A stretch of DNA of 64,000 nt from Candidatus Kouleothrix ribensis (GTDB lineage Bacteria; Chloroflexota; Chloroflexia; Chloroflexales; Roseiflexaceae): positions 5,084,001 to 5,148,000 of the forward strand of contig JADKGW010000001.1 in the NCBI GenBank assembly GCA_016722075.1, read 5' to 3'. The notes below the pieces were generated by a model. That model worked only from the letters and a program-made list of their open reading frames with translations, was not told the origin of the DNA and searched no databases. Every line of letters begins with the position of its first letter. The stretch's first letter is position 1. Shown piece after piece: positions 1 to 7,209 of this stretch. A program made the position numbers and the translations under genes.

Positions 1-913
1 TCACGTCGGCGGTGTTGGCGCCGGGGAACTTCTCGATCACCAGCATCACGCTCGCGCCGTCGTTGGTGAGCGCGTCGCCGATCAGCGGCTGATGATCTTC
101 GACGATAGTGGCCACATCGCTGAGCCGTAGTGACGTCTCTTCGATCGGCACCTGCGCCAGGCTATCGGGCGAAACGATCGGCAGGATGTGGCGGATGCCC
201 AGCCGCTGATTGGCGGTGTCGATGAACCCGCCCGTGCCGGGTGTCGAGGCCTCGACGAAGCTCAACGACGACACCCACAGCGCGTTGGCGGTGGTCTCGA
301 GCACCTGGATCAGCGAAACATTCTGCTCTTGCAGGCGCTGTGGGTCAACCTGCACCTGCAGCTGCCGGTCGCGCTGGCCCCAGATCGCCACATTCGCTAC
401 GCCCGGCACGCCCATCAGCCGCGGCGCGATCGTCCAGCGCGCCAGCACCGACATCTGGATCAGCGAGAGCTGCTTCGAAGAAAGCCCAACCATCAGCACG
501 CGGCTGCTCGACGATAACGGCTGGAGCATGGTCGGCGGCTTCGACACATGCGGCAGCGCCACCGCCTGAGTCATGCGCTCCGACACCATCTGGCGCGCGC
601 GGATCAGGTCGGTGCCGGGCTGGAACAGCAGCACGATCGACGAGAGCCCCGGCACCGACTCCGAGCTGATCGTCTGGAGCCAGGGCAGGCCGTTGAGCAA
701 ATCTTGCTCGAGCGGCACGGTGATCAGCTGTTCGACCTCCTGGGCCGAAAGCCCGAGCGACTCGGTCTGGATCTCGACATAAGGCGGCGTAAACTCGGGC
801 AACACGTCCACCGGCATGGCGCGCATCTGCGCGATGCCGAAGAACAGTAGGCCCGCAGCCAGGGCCACGACGACGAGCCGAAACTTCAGGCTCGCCCCAA
901 CGATCCGGTGCAT
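1..913 (-). CDS. Heavy-metal efflux RND permease (CusA/CzcA family), N-terminal part
   Basis: Inner-membrane pump subunit of a tripartite RND system that exports metal ions or small toxic compounds with proton influx. The gene runs off the left edge, so only about 304 N-terminal residues are present. Visible are TM1 (RLVVVALAAGLLFFGIAQ, about residues 12-29), then the VDVLPEFTPPYVEIQTES segment typical of the HME-RND subfamily and the start of the porter domain (EVEQLITVPLEQ, GLPWLQTISSES). The ATG at 913 follows GGGAGG seven bases upstream. Subfamily follows from the DVLPEFTPP signature; the transported metal cannot be read because the TM4 charged residues lie outside the window. No membrane-fusion or outer-membrane partner is visible here. 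A perfect 13-bp palindrome lies 33 bases upstream of the start. Confidence 0.85.
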   Translation of the reverse strand, partial: MHRIVGASLKFRLVVVALAAGLLFFGIAQMRAMPVDVLPEFTPPYVEIQTESLGLSAQEVEQLITVPLEQDLLNGLPWLQTISSESVPGLSSIVLLFQPGTDLIRARQMVSERMTQAVALPHVSKPPTMLQPLSSSSRVLMVGLSSKQLSLIQMSVLARWTIAPRLMGVPGVANVAIWGQRDRQLQVQVDPQRLQEQNVSLIQVLETTANALWVSSLSFVEASTPGTGGFIDTANQRLGIRHILPIVSPDSLAQVPIEETSLRLSDVATIVEDHQPLIGDALTNDGASVMLVIEKFPGANTADV

Positions 914-945
914 TGGCAACCTCCCTGTGTGGCTAGATGCCCCCA

Positions 946-958
946 AAGAATAATTCTT
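946..958. promoter_or_regulatory. Palindrome AAGAATAATTCTT upstream of the RND gene
   Basis: Perfect 13-bp odd palindrome (AAGAAT-A-ATTCTT) 33 bases upstream of the RND start. On the minus strand it contains TATTCT, usable as a -10. It could be an operator for a metal-responsive repressor; that is inference. The remainder of the gap up to 1200 shows no convincing gene. Confidence 0.25.
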
Positions 959-1200
959 CACCACGTGATGAATCCGATCGGATTGCTCTATTTGTGCAGG
1001 CCGGACGCGGGCATAGCAAAGCCGCGCTCGTTATCCGAGCGCCGCCCAACGGCTATGCAGGCAGCCTGGAGCCAGCGCGCACATATGGTGCGCTCACGCC
1101 AGGCGCTGGCACAAGCGCATCGGGCCGGTGGGTGCGGTGGTACGTGCGATATGGGCGAGATACGTTAAGCTGGATGTGTACTAGCGATGATAAGACAAAT

Positions 1201-1230
1201 CCCCCCTGGCTGCATCAGGCAGCTGGGGGG
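1201..1230 (-). terminator. GC-rich hairpin downstream of the NarL-type regulator
   Basis: CCCCCC and GCTGC on one arm pair with GCAGC and GGGGGG on the other, with one small bulge and a short loop. On the minus strand it follows the regulator stop (1266) and precedes ATTTGTCTTA, a weak T-rich tail. It fits a terminator for the kinase-regulator operon, separating it from the RND gene. Confidence 0.5.
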
Positions 1231-1265
1231 ATTATCGGCAGCCGGGTGGCTAGTATTTGGGCTGG

Positions 1266-1907
1266 TCAGTTGACCAGGTGCCGCTGTACGGCCAGGGCCA
1301 CCGCCTCGACCCGGCTGGTGACCTCGAGCTTGGCCAGGATGCTGCTGACAAAGAACTTGATGGTTGAGCGGCTCACCATCAGGCGCTCGGCGATCTCGGT
1401 ATTGTTCAGGCCCGCGATCATCAGCGTCAGCACATCGCGCTCACGCGCGGTCAGGTTGCGGGCCGGCTCGTGCCGGTGAGTGGTGGCATGGATCAGCGCC
1501 TTGGCCACCTCGGGCGCGAAGGTGGGCCGCCCACTGTGGGCCGCGCGCACGGCAGCGGCCAGCTCCTCGGCCGACACATTCTTGAGCAGGTAGCCGATCG
1601 CGCCGGCCTGTAGCACCGCGCGCACCAGCTCTTCATCCCAAAAACTGGTCAGCGCGATCACCTGTGTGTCTGCGCTGCGCTGGCGAATCGCGCGCGTCGC
1701 GCTGGTGCCGTCGATGCCCGGCATCACCAGATCCATCAGCACGACATCCGGGCGCAGCGCCTCGCAGAAGCGAATTGCGTCCTGGCCGCTGGCAGCCTCG
1801 CCGGCCAGCTCGAGGTCGTCGAACACCTGGAGAAAGGCGATCAGCCCGCTCCGCACCACCGCATGATCGTCGACCACCAGCACGCGAACACGGCTGTGTT
1901 CAGTCAT
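1266..1907 (-). CDS. NarL/FixJ-family response regulator
   Basis: Two-component DNA-binding response regulator of about 213 residues. The receiver domain (residues 1-120) shows VLVVDDHAVVRSGL with the acidic pair, the phospho-acceptor Asp in DVVLMDLVMPG, and the conserved Thr/Lys region (ALTSF, YLLKNVSAEEL). A LuxR-type helix-turn-helix follows (LTARERDVLTLMIAGLNNTE, then STIKFFVSSILAKLEV). The ATG at 1907 is preferred to one 14 codons upstream because GGGAGGG lies just before it and it overlaps the kinase stop by 8 bases (ATGACTGA-type coupling). Co-translation with the upstream kinase makes the two a cognate pair. Its targets are unknown. Confidence 0.93.
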   Translation of the reverse strand: MTEHSRVRVLVVDDHAVVRSGLIAFLQVFDDLELAGEAASGQDAIRFCEALRPDVVLMDLVMPGIDGTSATRAIRQRSADTQVIALTSFWDEELVRAVLQAGAIGYLLKNVSAEELAAAVRAAHSGRPTFAPEVAKALIHATTHRHEPARNLTARERDVLTLMIAGLNNTEIAERLMVSRSTIKFFVSSILAKLEVTSRVEAVALAVQRHLVN

Positions 1908-4257
1908 ACCACCCTCCCACCACATACTGATCGACATCGGCTCGGGCAAACTTGTTTCCAGGTAGTTGATTGGTGCCGGCAGGTGGCTGCGACCAGACCA
2001 CCGTCACCTGTGTGCCGCCCCCCAGGTGTGTTTCGATCGACAGTGTCGCGCCAATATCCTCGGCGCGCTCGCGCATAATATCGAGCCCCAGGTGCTCGCG
2101 CGCTACGCGGCTGGGGTCGAAGCCGCGCCCATCGTCGCTGAACCGCATCTCAACCTGGTCGGGCCGGCAGAACAGGGCAACCGCCAGGTGTTGGGCGCCG
2201 GAATGGCGTACAACATTGTTCAGCGCCTCCTGGGCGATCCGGTACAGCGTGATCCGTACGACGTGGGGGATCTGGCATTGCCCTTCGACCATCAAGGTCA
2301 CCGGGATGCGCGCCCGGCCCGCCATCACCTCGGTCAGCAGGCGCAGTAGCTCGCCCAGATCGATCTCGGCCATCGTGGCCGGGCGCAGCTCGAGCAGCAG
2401 CGCGCGCATTTCCGAAAGTGCGCTGCGCGTAAGCAGGCGCAGCTCTTCGAGCTGCCGGCGCGCCTCGTCGGCATTGCGCTCCCATAGCCTCGGCAATACA
2501 TCGGCGATCAGGCTTGTCGAGAACAGCGTTTGAGTCACGGCGTCGTGCAGATCGCGCGCCAGGCGGTTGCGTTCGGCGGCCACCGCCACGCGCTCGGCCT
2601 GGATGCGCAGCCGGGCGTTCTCGATCGCCAGCGCGGCCTGGTCGCTGAAGGTCACGGCCATCTCGATCTCATCGTGCGAAAACTCGCGCGGCTGCGTGTA
2701 GTACAGCGTGAGCGCGCCATAGGCTTCTTCCTTGACCATCAGCGGCACGGCCAGCACGGCGCGAAAGCGCTGCTGCAGGTGGTCGTGGCCGGCTGGTAGC
2801 TCAGGCTCGGGCACAGCGGCCAGGTCGGCAATCGCAACCGGCTGATGGGTTTGGAATACCTGGCTCAATGCGCCCCAGCCGGCGGGTATATGCTGGGCCG
2901 TGGTATAGGCCAGGCCGCTTGCCGCCTGTAGCTCAGGTGGCTCGTGCTGCTCGCCCAGGCGGTAGACAGCGCCGGCATCGGTGCCCAGCAGCCGGCAGGC
3001 CTGCGTCACGATCGAATGCAGGATCTCGTCGAGCGGCTGGTTCGAATTCAAGATCGTCAGAATATCGCGCAGGCCCTCGGCCACCTGGCGGCGCCGCTCG
3101 ATCTCGTGGGTGCGCTCATCGACCCGCTGTTCGAGCATATGGTAGGCCTGCACGCGCTCGGTGATGTCGTGGAAAATACTGATCACATACTGCACCCGCT
3201 TGCCCTCGTCGAACGAAGGTGTGGCCTTGACGACCATCCAGCGCTCTTCGCCGGTCGTGTGCATGCGGAAGTGCAGAATCGTCTCGGGGTGTTGCTCGCC
3301 GCGTAGCGCCAGCCGCTCGGGCAGGTGCGAATCGGGGATGGGCTGATTGTGCTCATCGAGAATCTCGAGCTTTTGCAGCACCCCGGCGGCCGGCGCTTCG
3401 AGCAGATCCTGCACGTTGGGGAAGCCCAGTGCCTGAGCTGCGGCGGCGTTGGCGTAGATCGGCAGATCGTTCGCGTCGCGCACGGCGATGCCGTCGGCCA
3501 CGCCTTCCAGAATGATCGCGAGCTGATCGCGCGATTTGCGCAGGTTGTTTTCGGCCTGCTTGCGCGCGCGGATATCCCGATCGATCAGCACAGTCGCGCC
3601 GGCCACCAGCATGATCGCCACGATGCTGCCAAACGTGATCCGCACGATGATATCTTGCTCGCGGGCATCGGCCTCGGCCGCGCGCTGGTACAGCGACTGC
3701 TCTTGCTCGCCGCGCAGGCTGCCGATCAGCGCCTCGATATCATCCATCACCGGCTTGTCTTCTTCGGCCAGGATCATCTGGAGCGCCGGCTCGAAGCCCT
3801 GCTCTCTGCGCACCTTGATCGTCGCGACGATCTGGTCGAGCCGCGCGGCTACCAGCGGCTTCAACGAGCCGATCTGCTGCAGCTGCTCGGGGTACTCAGC
3901 CGTCAGTTTGCCCAGGTCGTCGAGATCATGGTTGATCGTCTGCACCTCAGACTGGTACGATCCCAGGTAGCGCTCGTCGCCGGTGATTACGAAGCCACGC
4001 TGAACATCTTCCGCATCGCTCAAAAGCGACGAGACCGCCTCGAGCTTTGCCAGCGCCGCCGCGATCTGCGAGCCGCGCTTGTCGGCTTCGCGCAGCTTGC
4101 GTGTGGCCTGGTAGGTCATCACACCCATGATAATCAGCAATACCAGCGCCAGTGCAAACCCGATCTGAATATTCGTTTCAGTAGCGCGCACGACCTGGTA
4201 GAGTTGCTGTGGCCATAGTTTGATCATGCCGCGCTTGAGCTGCGTGGATAGGTTCAT
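1900..4257 (-). CDS. Membrane sensor histidine kinase, CHASE3-PAS-GAF-HisKA_3 (NarX/DegS-like)
   Basis: Sensor kinase of about 785 residues, presumed to phosphorylate the overlapping NarL-type regulator. In order: TM1 (about 30-49), an extracytoplasmic CHASE3-like helical region (50-200, with DVQRGFVITGDERYL), TM2 (about 203-226), PAS (245-375), GAF (about 400-560, ending in QAALAIENARL), HisKA_3 dimerisation box (ERNRLARDLHDAVTQTL, His is the phosphosite) and HATPase (N-box ALNNVVRHS, G-box DDGRGFD). The start at 4257 (MNLSTQLKRG) is chosen because the open frame upstream runs into a dispersed repeat (4325-4556) whose translation is not conserved protein. The stimulus is unknown. Confidence 0.92.
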   Translation of the reverse strand: MNLSTQLKRGMIKLWPQQLYQVVRATETNIQIGFALALVLLIIMGVMTYQATRKLREADKRGSQIAAALAKLEAVSSLLSDAEDVQRGFVITGDERYLGSYQSEVQTINHDLDDLGKLTAEYPEQLQQIGSLKPLVAARLDQIVATIKVRREQGFEPALQMILAEEDKPVMDDIEALIGSLRGEQEQSLYQRAAEADAREQDIIVRITFGSIVAIMLVAGATVLIDRDIRARKQAENNLRKSRDQLAIILEGVADGIAVRDANDLPIYANAAAAQALGFPNVQDLLEAPAAGVLQKLEILDEHNQPIPDSHLPERLALRGEQHPETILHFRMHTTGEERWMVVKATPSFDEGKRVQYVISIFHDITERVQAYHMLEQRVDERTHEIERRRQVAEGLRDILTILNSNQPLDEILHSIVTQACRLLGTDAGAVYRLGEQHEPPELQAASGLAYTTAQHIPAGWGALSQVFQTHQPVAIADLAAVPEPELPAGHDHLQQRFRAVLAVPLMVKEEAYGALTLYYTQPREFSHDEIEMAVTFSDQAALAIENARLRIQAERVAVAAERNRLARDLHDAVTQTLFSTSLIADVLPRLWERNADEARRQLEELRLLTRSALSEMRALLLELRPATMAEIDLGELLRLLTEVMAGRARIPVTLMVEGQCQIPHVVRITLYRIAQEALNNVVRHSGAQHLAVALFCRPDQVEMRFSDDGRGFDPSRVAREHLGLDIMRERAEDIGATLSIETHLGGGTQVTVVWSQPPAGTNQLPGNKFARADVDQYVVGGWYD

Positions 4258-4324
4258 TGTTCTGCTCCGCAGGCAAGTAACGCGCCAGCGTACCCGCCGG
4301 GTAGCCCATCCCAAGGCACCCCGC

Positions 4325-4556
4325 CTTTCAGGTGGAGGGTTGTTCATTGACCGCGTGCCCATGCGATCGGCCCTCACCCCCCTGCCCCCTCTCCCAGCGT
4401 GGGAGAGGGGGATCCTATGCGCGTTCCCATGCGGCGGCGGAGCCGCCGCATGGGAACGCCACATGCTCGCCCCCGCCCCTACCAGGGGAGGGGTACGGGG
4501 GAGGGGTATGCACGTAGCCCAGCATGCTGGGCAAAAAGCCTACACCTGAAGGGGCA
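4325..4556 (-). repeat. Composite palindromic repeat, copy A
   Basis: Single copy of the element found expanded at 39565-40084, here inverted. It holds one 60-bp-type unit (GATCGCATGGGCACGCG on the minus strand, 4340-4385), a CTCTCCCA/TGGGAGAG hairpin, an 18-bp inverted repeat with GGA loop (4421-4459), a CAGGGGAGGGG block, and the palindrome CCCAGCATGCTGGG near 4519. Arms differ from copy B by paired changes that keep base pairing. It sits upstream of the histidine kinase. Confidence 0.8.
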
Positions 4557-4590
4557 CCCCGCCCGATTCCTAGCCGGATGATCGGCTATC

Positions 4591-4620
4591 TTCAGATCAC
4601 CAGGCGAAAGCTTGTATAAT
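4591..4620 (+). promoter_or_regulatory. Sigma70-like promoter for candidate RNA
   Basis: TTCAGA (4591-4596), an 18-base spacer and a perfect TATAAT (4615-4620). The -10 lies in the loop of a CAGGCG (4601-4606)/CGCCTG (4621-4626) inverted repeat. No ORF follows closely, so a non-coding transcript is suggested. Confidence 0.45.
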
Positions 4621-4626
4621 CGCCTG

Positions 4627-4800
4627 GAAGAACGATTGAAATCTGCTTGGTATCGGTGATCCGCGATCTCTGGGAGGGGTTAAGGCCCCAGCCCTAACCC
4701 CGACCGTATTGCAGGTTGCACCACCGGTGCGCGTGTACGCAATGGAACGACGTGCAGTGTCGTGCGGAGGATCGCGCTGCCGCCTGCAAACTGCGATAGT
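4627..4800 (+). ncRNA. Candidate structured RNA with four-way junction
   Basis: The non-coding stretch after the TATAAT folds by eye into a closing helix and three nested hairpins. P1 is CGCGATC 4662-4668 with GATCGCG 4770-4776. P2 is GGGGTTA 4676-4682 with TAACCCC 4695-4701. P3 is ATTGC 4708-4712 with GCAAT 4739-4743, continued by GCACC 4718-4722 with GGTGC 4726-4730. P4 is ACGAC 4747-4751 with GTCGT 4759-4763. An alternative pairing TTGCAGG (about 4709-4715) with CCTGCAA (about 4783-4789) could give a pseudoknot. The signature sequences of RNase P, tmRNA and SRP RNA are not seen. 6S RNA cannot be excluded. Ends are approximate. Confidence 0.35.
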
Positions 4801-4867
4801 AGCCCGACTCTATTCAGTTGCGCAATCTTAGAGTGTAGCCAGAACTAGGTGTGAGCGTATCCAGAGG

Positions 4868-5110
4868 TTGAATGAACCTGTTGCGAAATTGTATGCAGAG
4901 AGAGCCACTGGGCTTGGCGTCACTGCGCTTCGATCGGTAGATAAGTGGCTGGGAAGCCAGCAGCAGTATAACAGAATGACATAAATGCCCACGGACAGTA
5001 CTATCTAGTATAGCATTCCAATGATGGCACTGCAAGGGCCAATTAAAGCGTATGAAAGACCGCAGATGCGTGATTGTCCTATATATTTGTTAAGATTGCT
5101 TGAATGGTAA
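4868..5110 (+). pseudogene. Decayed transposase C-terminus (ISL3-like)
   Basis: Broken reading frames in a stretch visibly less GC-rich than its surroundings. One frame gives WHCKGQLKRMK (5025-5057), resembling the W-S-N-G-x-x-E-G-Q-x-x-R-L-K end of ISL3-family transposases. After a 2-base shift another frame gives PQMRDCPIYLLRLLEW and a stop (5060-5110), matching the following R-Q-M-Y-G-R-A-x-F-x-L-L-R segment. Several in-frame stops lie upstream. The family call rests on this short motif only. Confidence 0.35.
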
Positions 5111-5144
5111 ATGAACAAATTGTCATCTTAGGGATGAGGTGCGT

Positions 5145-5906
5145 ATGGATCTATTGAAACTGCTGCCGGCGTTTATCTCCATCCCGGCCGGCTCGTTCCT
5201 GATGGGCACGCCCGAGCGCGCGCTGAGCGGCCTGGCCAGGGCCTACGGCGGCACCCGCGAGTCGTATCGTGAGGAGGCGCCGCAACACCTGGTGGGGCTG
5301 CCGGCCTTTGCGATTGCGCGCACGCCGGTGACGAACGCGCTCTACGCGGCCTTCACCGCCAGCACCGGCACCCGCCCGCCAATCTACTGGCATGGCCCGC
5401 AGCCGCCCGAGCCGCTGCACACCCATCCGGTGGCCGATGTGAGCTGGCACGAGGCCCTGGCGTTCTGCGCCTGGCTCAACCAGCAGCTGGCCGATCATGG
5501 CGGCGCGCCCACTGCAATTCGCCTGCCCACCGAGGCCGAGTGGGAGCGCGCCGCGCGCGGTGTCGACGGGCGCATGTTCCCATGGGGCAACGGCTGGGAT
5601 GCCGCGCTGGCCAACACCCGCGAGTCTGGCATTGGCGCAACCACCCCGGCCGGCGCCTACCTGGCCGGCGCCAGCGCAGATGGCTGCCTCGATCTGGCCG
5701 GGAATGTCTGGGAGTGGACGGCATCGCTCGACGCGCTGTACCCCTACCACCCGGCCGATGGGCGCGAAGGCCAGCACACGCCCGGCCGGCGCATCCTGCG
5801 CGGCGGCAGCTATGCCAACCCGCACGGCTTCGCCCGCTGCGCCTGCCGCTTCCGGCTTCAGCCCACGCTGCATAACCAGTTCCTGGGCTTTCGGCTGGCT
5901 TCGTAA
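5145..5906 (+). CDS. SUMF1/FGE-fold protein (formylglycine-generating-enzyme-like)
   Basis: About 253 residues covering one SUMF1 (FGE-sulfatase) domain. Motifs in order are IPAGSFLMGT near the N-terminus, ARTPVTNALYAAF, PVADVSWHEALAFCAWLN, RLPTEAEWERAARG, FPWGN, GNVWEWTAS and RILRGGSY, ending in FLGFRLAS. True formylglycine-generating enzymes carry two copper-binding Cys shortly after GGSY. Here the region reads GGSYANPHGFARCACRFR and the paired positions seem not to be Cys, so sulfatase activation is doubtful. Many bacterial members are instead binding or maturation modules. ATG 5145 is chosen over GTG 5139 because GATGAGG sits at proper distance. No sulfatase gene lies nearby. Confidence 0.85.
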   Translation: MDLLKLLPAFISIPAGSFLMGTPERALSGLARAYGGTRESYREEAPQHLVGLPAFAIARTPVTNALYAAFTASTGTRPPIYWHGPQPPEPLHTHPVADVSWHEALAFCAWLNQQLADHGGAPTAIRLPTEAEWERAARGVDGRMFPWGNGWDAALANTRESGIGATTPAGAYLAGASADGCLDLAGNVWEWTASLDALYPYHPADGREGQHTPGRRILRGGSYANPHGFARCACRFRLQPTLHNQFLGFRLAS

Positions 5907-5970
5907 GGCTTGACCGCGTACTATCGCTGTGTTACAGTAAGCGCCAGATGGCCCCAACGAACGGACAACA

Positions 5971-7155
5971 ATGGCGATTATCACACTTAATCCTGGCAAA
6001 GAGCGACCGATTCATCAGCGGCACCCCTGGATCTTCTCGGGGGCGATTGCACGCGTCGAGGGCTACGTTGGGCGGGGCGATGTGGTGGATGTGCGCGACT
6101 CGGCCGGCGAGTGGCTTGCGCGCGGCACCTGGAGCAGCGGCTCGCAGATTCGCGCACGGCTGTTCAGCTGGGATGCCGACGAGTCGATCGATGAGGCGCT
6201 GTTTCGGCGGCGGCTCGCGCGCGCGATCGAAATGCGCGCCTGGCTGGGCTATCGCGGCGACGATCGCGCCTGCCGCCTGGTGTACGCCGAGTCCGATGGC
6301 CTGCCCGGCCTGATCGTCGATCAGTATGGCGCCTACCTGGTGCTACAGCTGCTAACGCAGGGCATGGCCGCGCGCGCCGACATGATCGTGCGGCTGCTGG
6401 CCGAGCTGCTCGCGCCGCAGGGCATCTACGAGCGTAGCGACGCCGATATGCGCGAGAAAGAAGGCCTGCCGCCCGGCGAGGGGCTGCTGTGGGGCACGCC
6501 GCCGCCCGAGCAGCTCCACGTGCGCCTGCCCGGCGAGCTGGTGGCCCTGGTCGATCTGCAGGCCGGCCAGAAGACCGGCGCCTACCTCGACCAGGCCTAC
6601 AACCGCGTGCGCGTGGCCGGCTACTGCGCCGGGCGCGAGGTGCTCGACTGCTTCTGCTACACCGGTGGATTTGCGGTTGCGGCGGCACGCGCCGGCGCCG
6701 CCAGCGTGGTGGCCGCCGATACTAGCGCGCCCGCGCTCGCAACTCTGCGCGCCAACCTGCACGCCAACCATGCCCAGGGTGTCGAGCCGATCGAGACCGA
6801 CGTGTTCAGGCTGTTGCGCCAGTATCGGCACGAGGGCCGTATGTTCGATGTGGTCGTGCTCGACCCGCCGAAGTTCGCGCATGCCCAGGGCCAGATCGAG
6901 CGCGCCACGCGTGGCTATAAGGACATTAACCTGATTGCCATGCAGATCCTGCGGCCCGGCGGCGTGCTGGTCACCTGCTCGTGCTCGGGGCTGGTATCGG
7001 CCGACCTGTTTCAGAAAGTGGTCTTTGGCGCCGCGCTGGATGCTCGCCGCGATGTCCAGATTGTCGAGCGGTTGACCCAGGCGCCCGACCACCCGGTGTT
7101 GCTGTCGTTTCCCGAAGGCGAGTATCTCAAAGGGCTGATCTGCCGCGTCTTGTGA
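5971..7155 (+). CDS. rlmI: Class I SAM-dependent rRNA cytosine methyltransferase (RlmI-like)
   Basis: About 394 residues. RlmI-type enzymes make m5C in 23S rRNA (position 1962 in E. coli numbering). An N-terminal PUA-like domain (1-75, with HPWIFSGAI and GDVVDVRDSAGEWLARG) binds RNA. A central EEHXT-like region leads to the Rossmann methyltransferase domain with VLDCFCYTGGFAVAAARAGA (SAM motif I), VVAADTS, and FDVVVLDPPKFA (the catalytic DPPK/A motif), then LVTCSCSGLVS where the conserved Cys resides. The length equals the family norm. Start ATG follows AACGGACAACA, a weak Shine-Dalgarno. First gene of a plus-strand run; no clear operon partner. Confidence 0.88.
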   Translation: MAIITLNPGKERPIHQRHPWIFSGAIARVEGYVGRGDVVDVRDSAGEWLARGTWSSGSQIRARLFSWDADESIDEALFRRRLARAIEMRAWLGYRGDDRACRLVYAESDGLPGLIVDQYGAYLVLQLLTQGMAARADMIVRLLAELLAPQGIYERSDADMREKEGLPPGEGLLWGTPPPEQLHVRLPGELVALVDLQAGQKTGAYLDQAYNRVRVAGYCAGREVLDCFCYTGGFAVAAARAGAASVVAADTSAPALATLRANLHANHAQGVEPIETDVFRLLRQYRHEGRMFDVVVLDPPKFAHAQGQIERATRGYKDINLIAMQILRPGGVLVTCSCSGLVSADLFQKVVFGAALDARRDVQIVERLTQAPDHPVLLSFPEGEYLKGLICRVL

Positions 7156-7209
7156 GCGACACGCGGTAGCCGCCCGGCTGAACAAACGCACTACTCACCA
7201 CTCAAAGCT

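Noticed and set aside
4890..4925. GCCACTGGG box reminiscent of a cobalamin riboswitch
   Set aside because: The rest of the B12 element is absent and the downstream gene has no cobalamin link.
4814..5035. 73-codon minus-strand frame in the GC-poor gap
   Set aside because: No ribosome site or domain; the same DNA reads better as a decayed transposase end on the plus strand.
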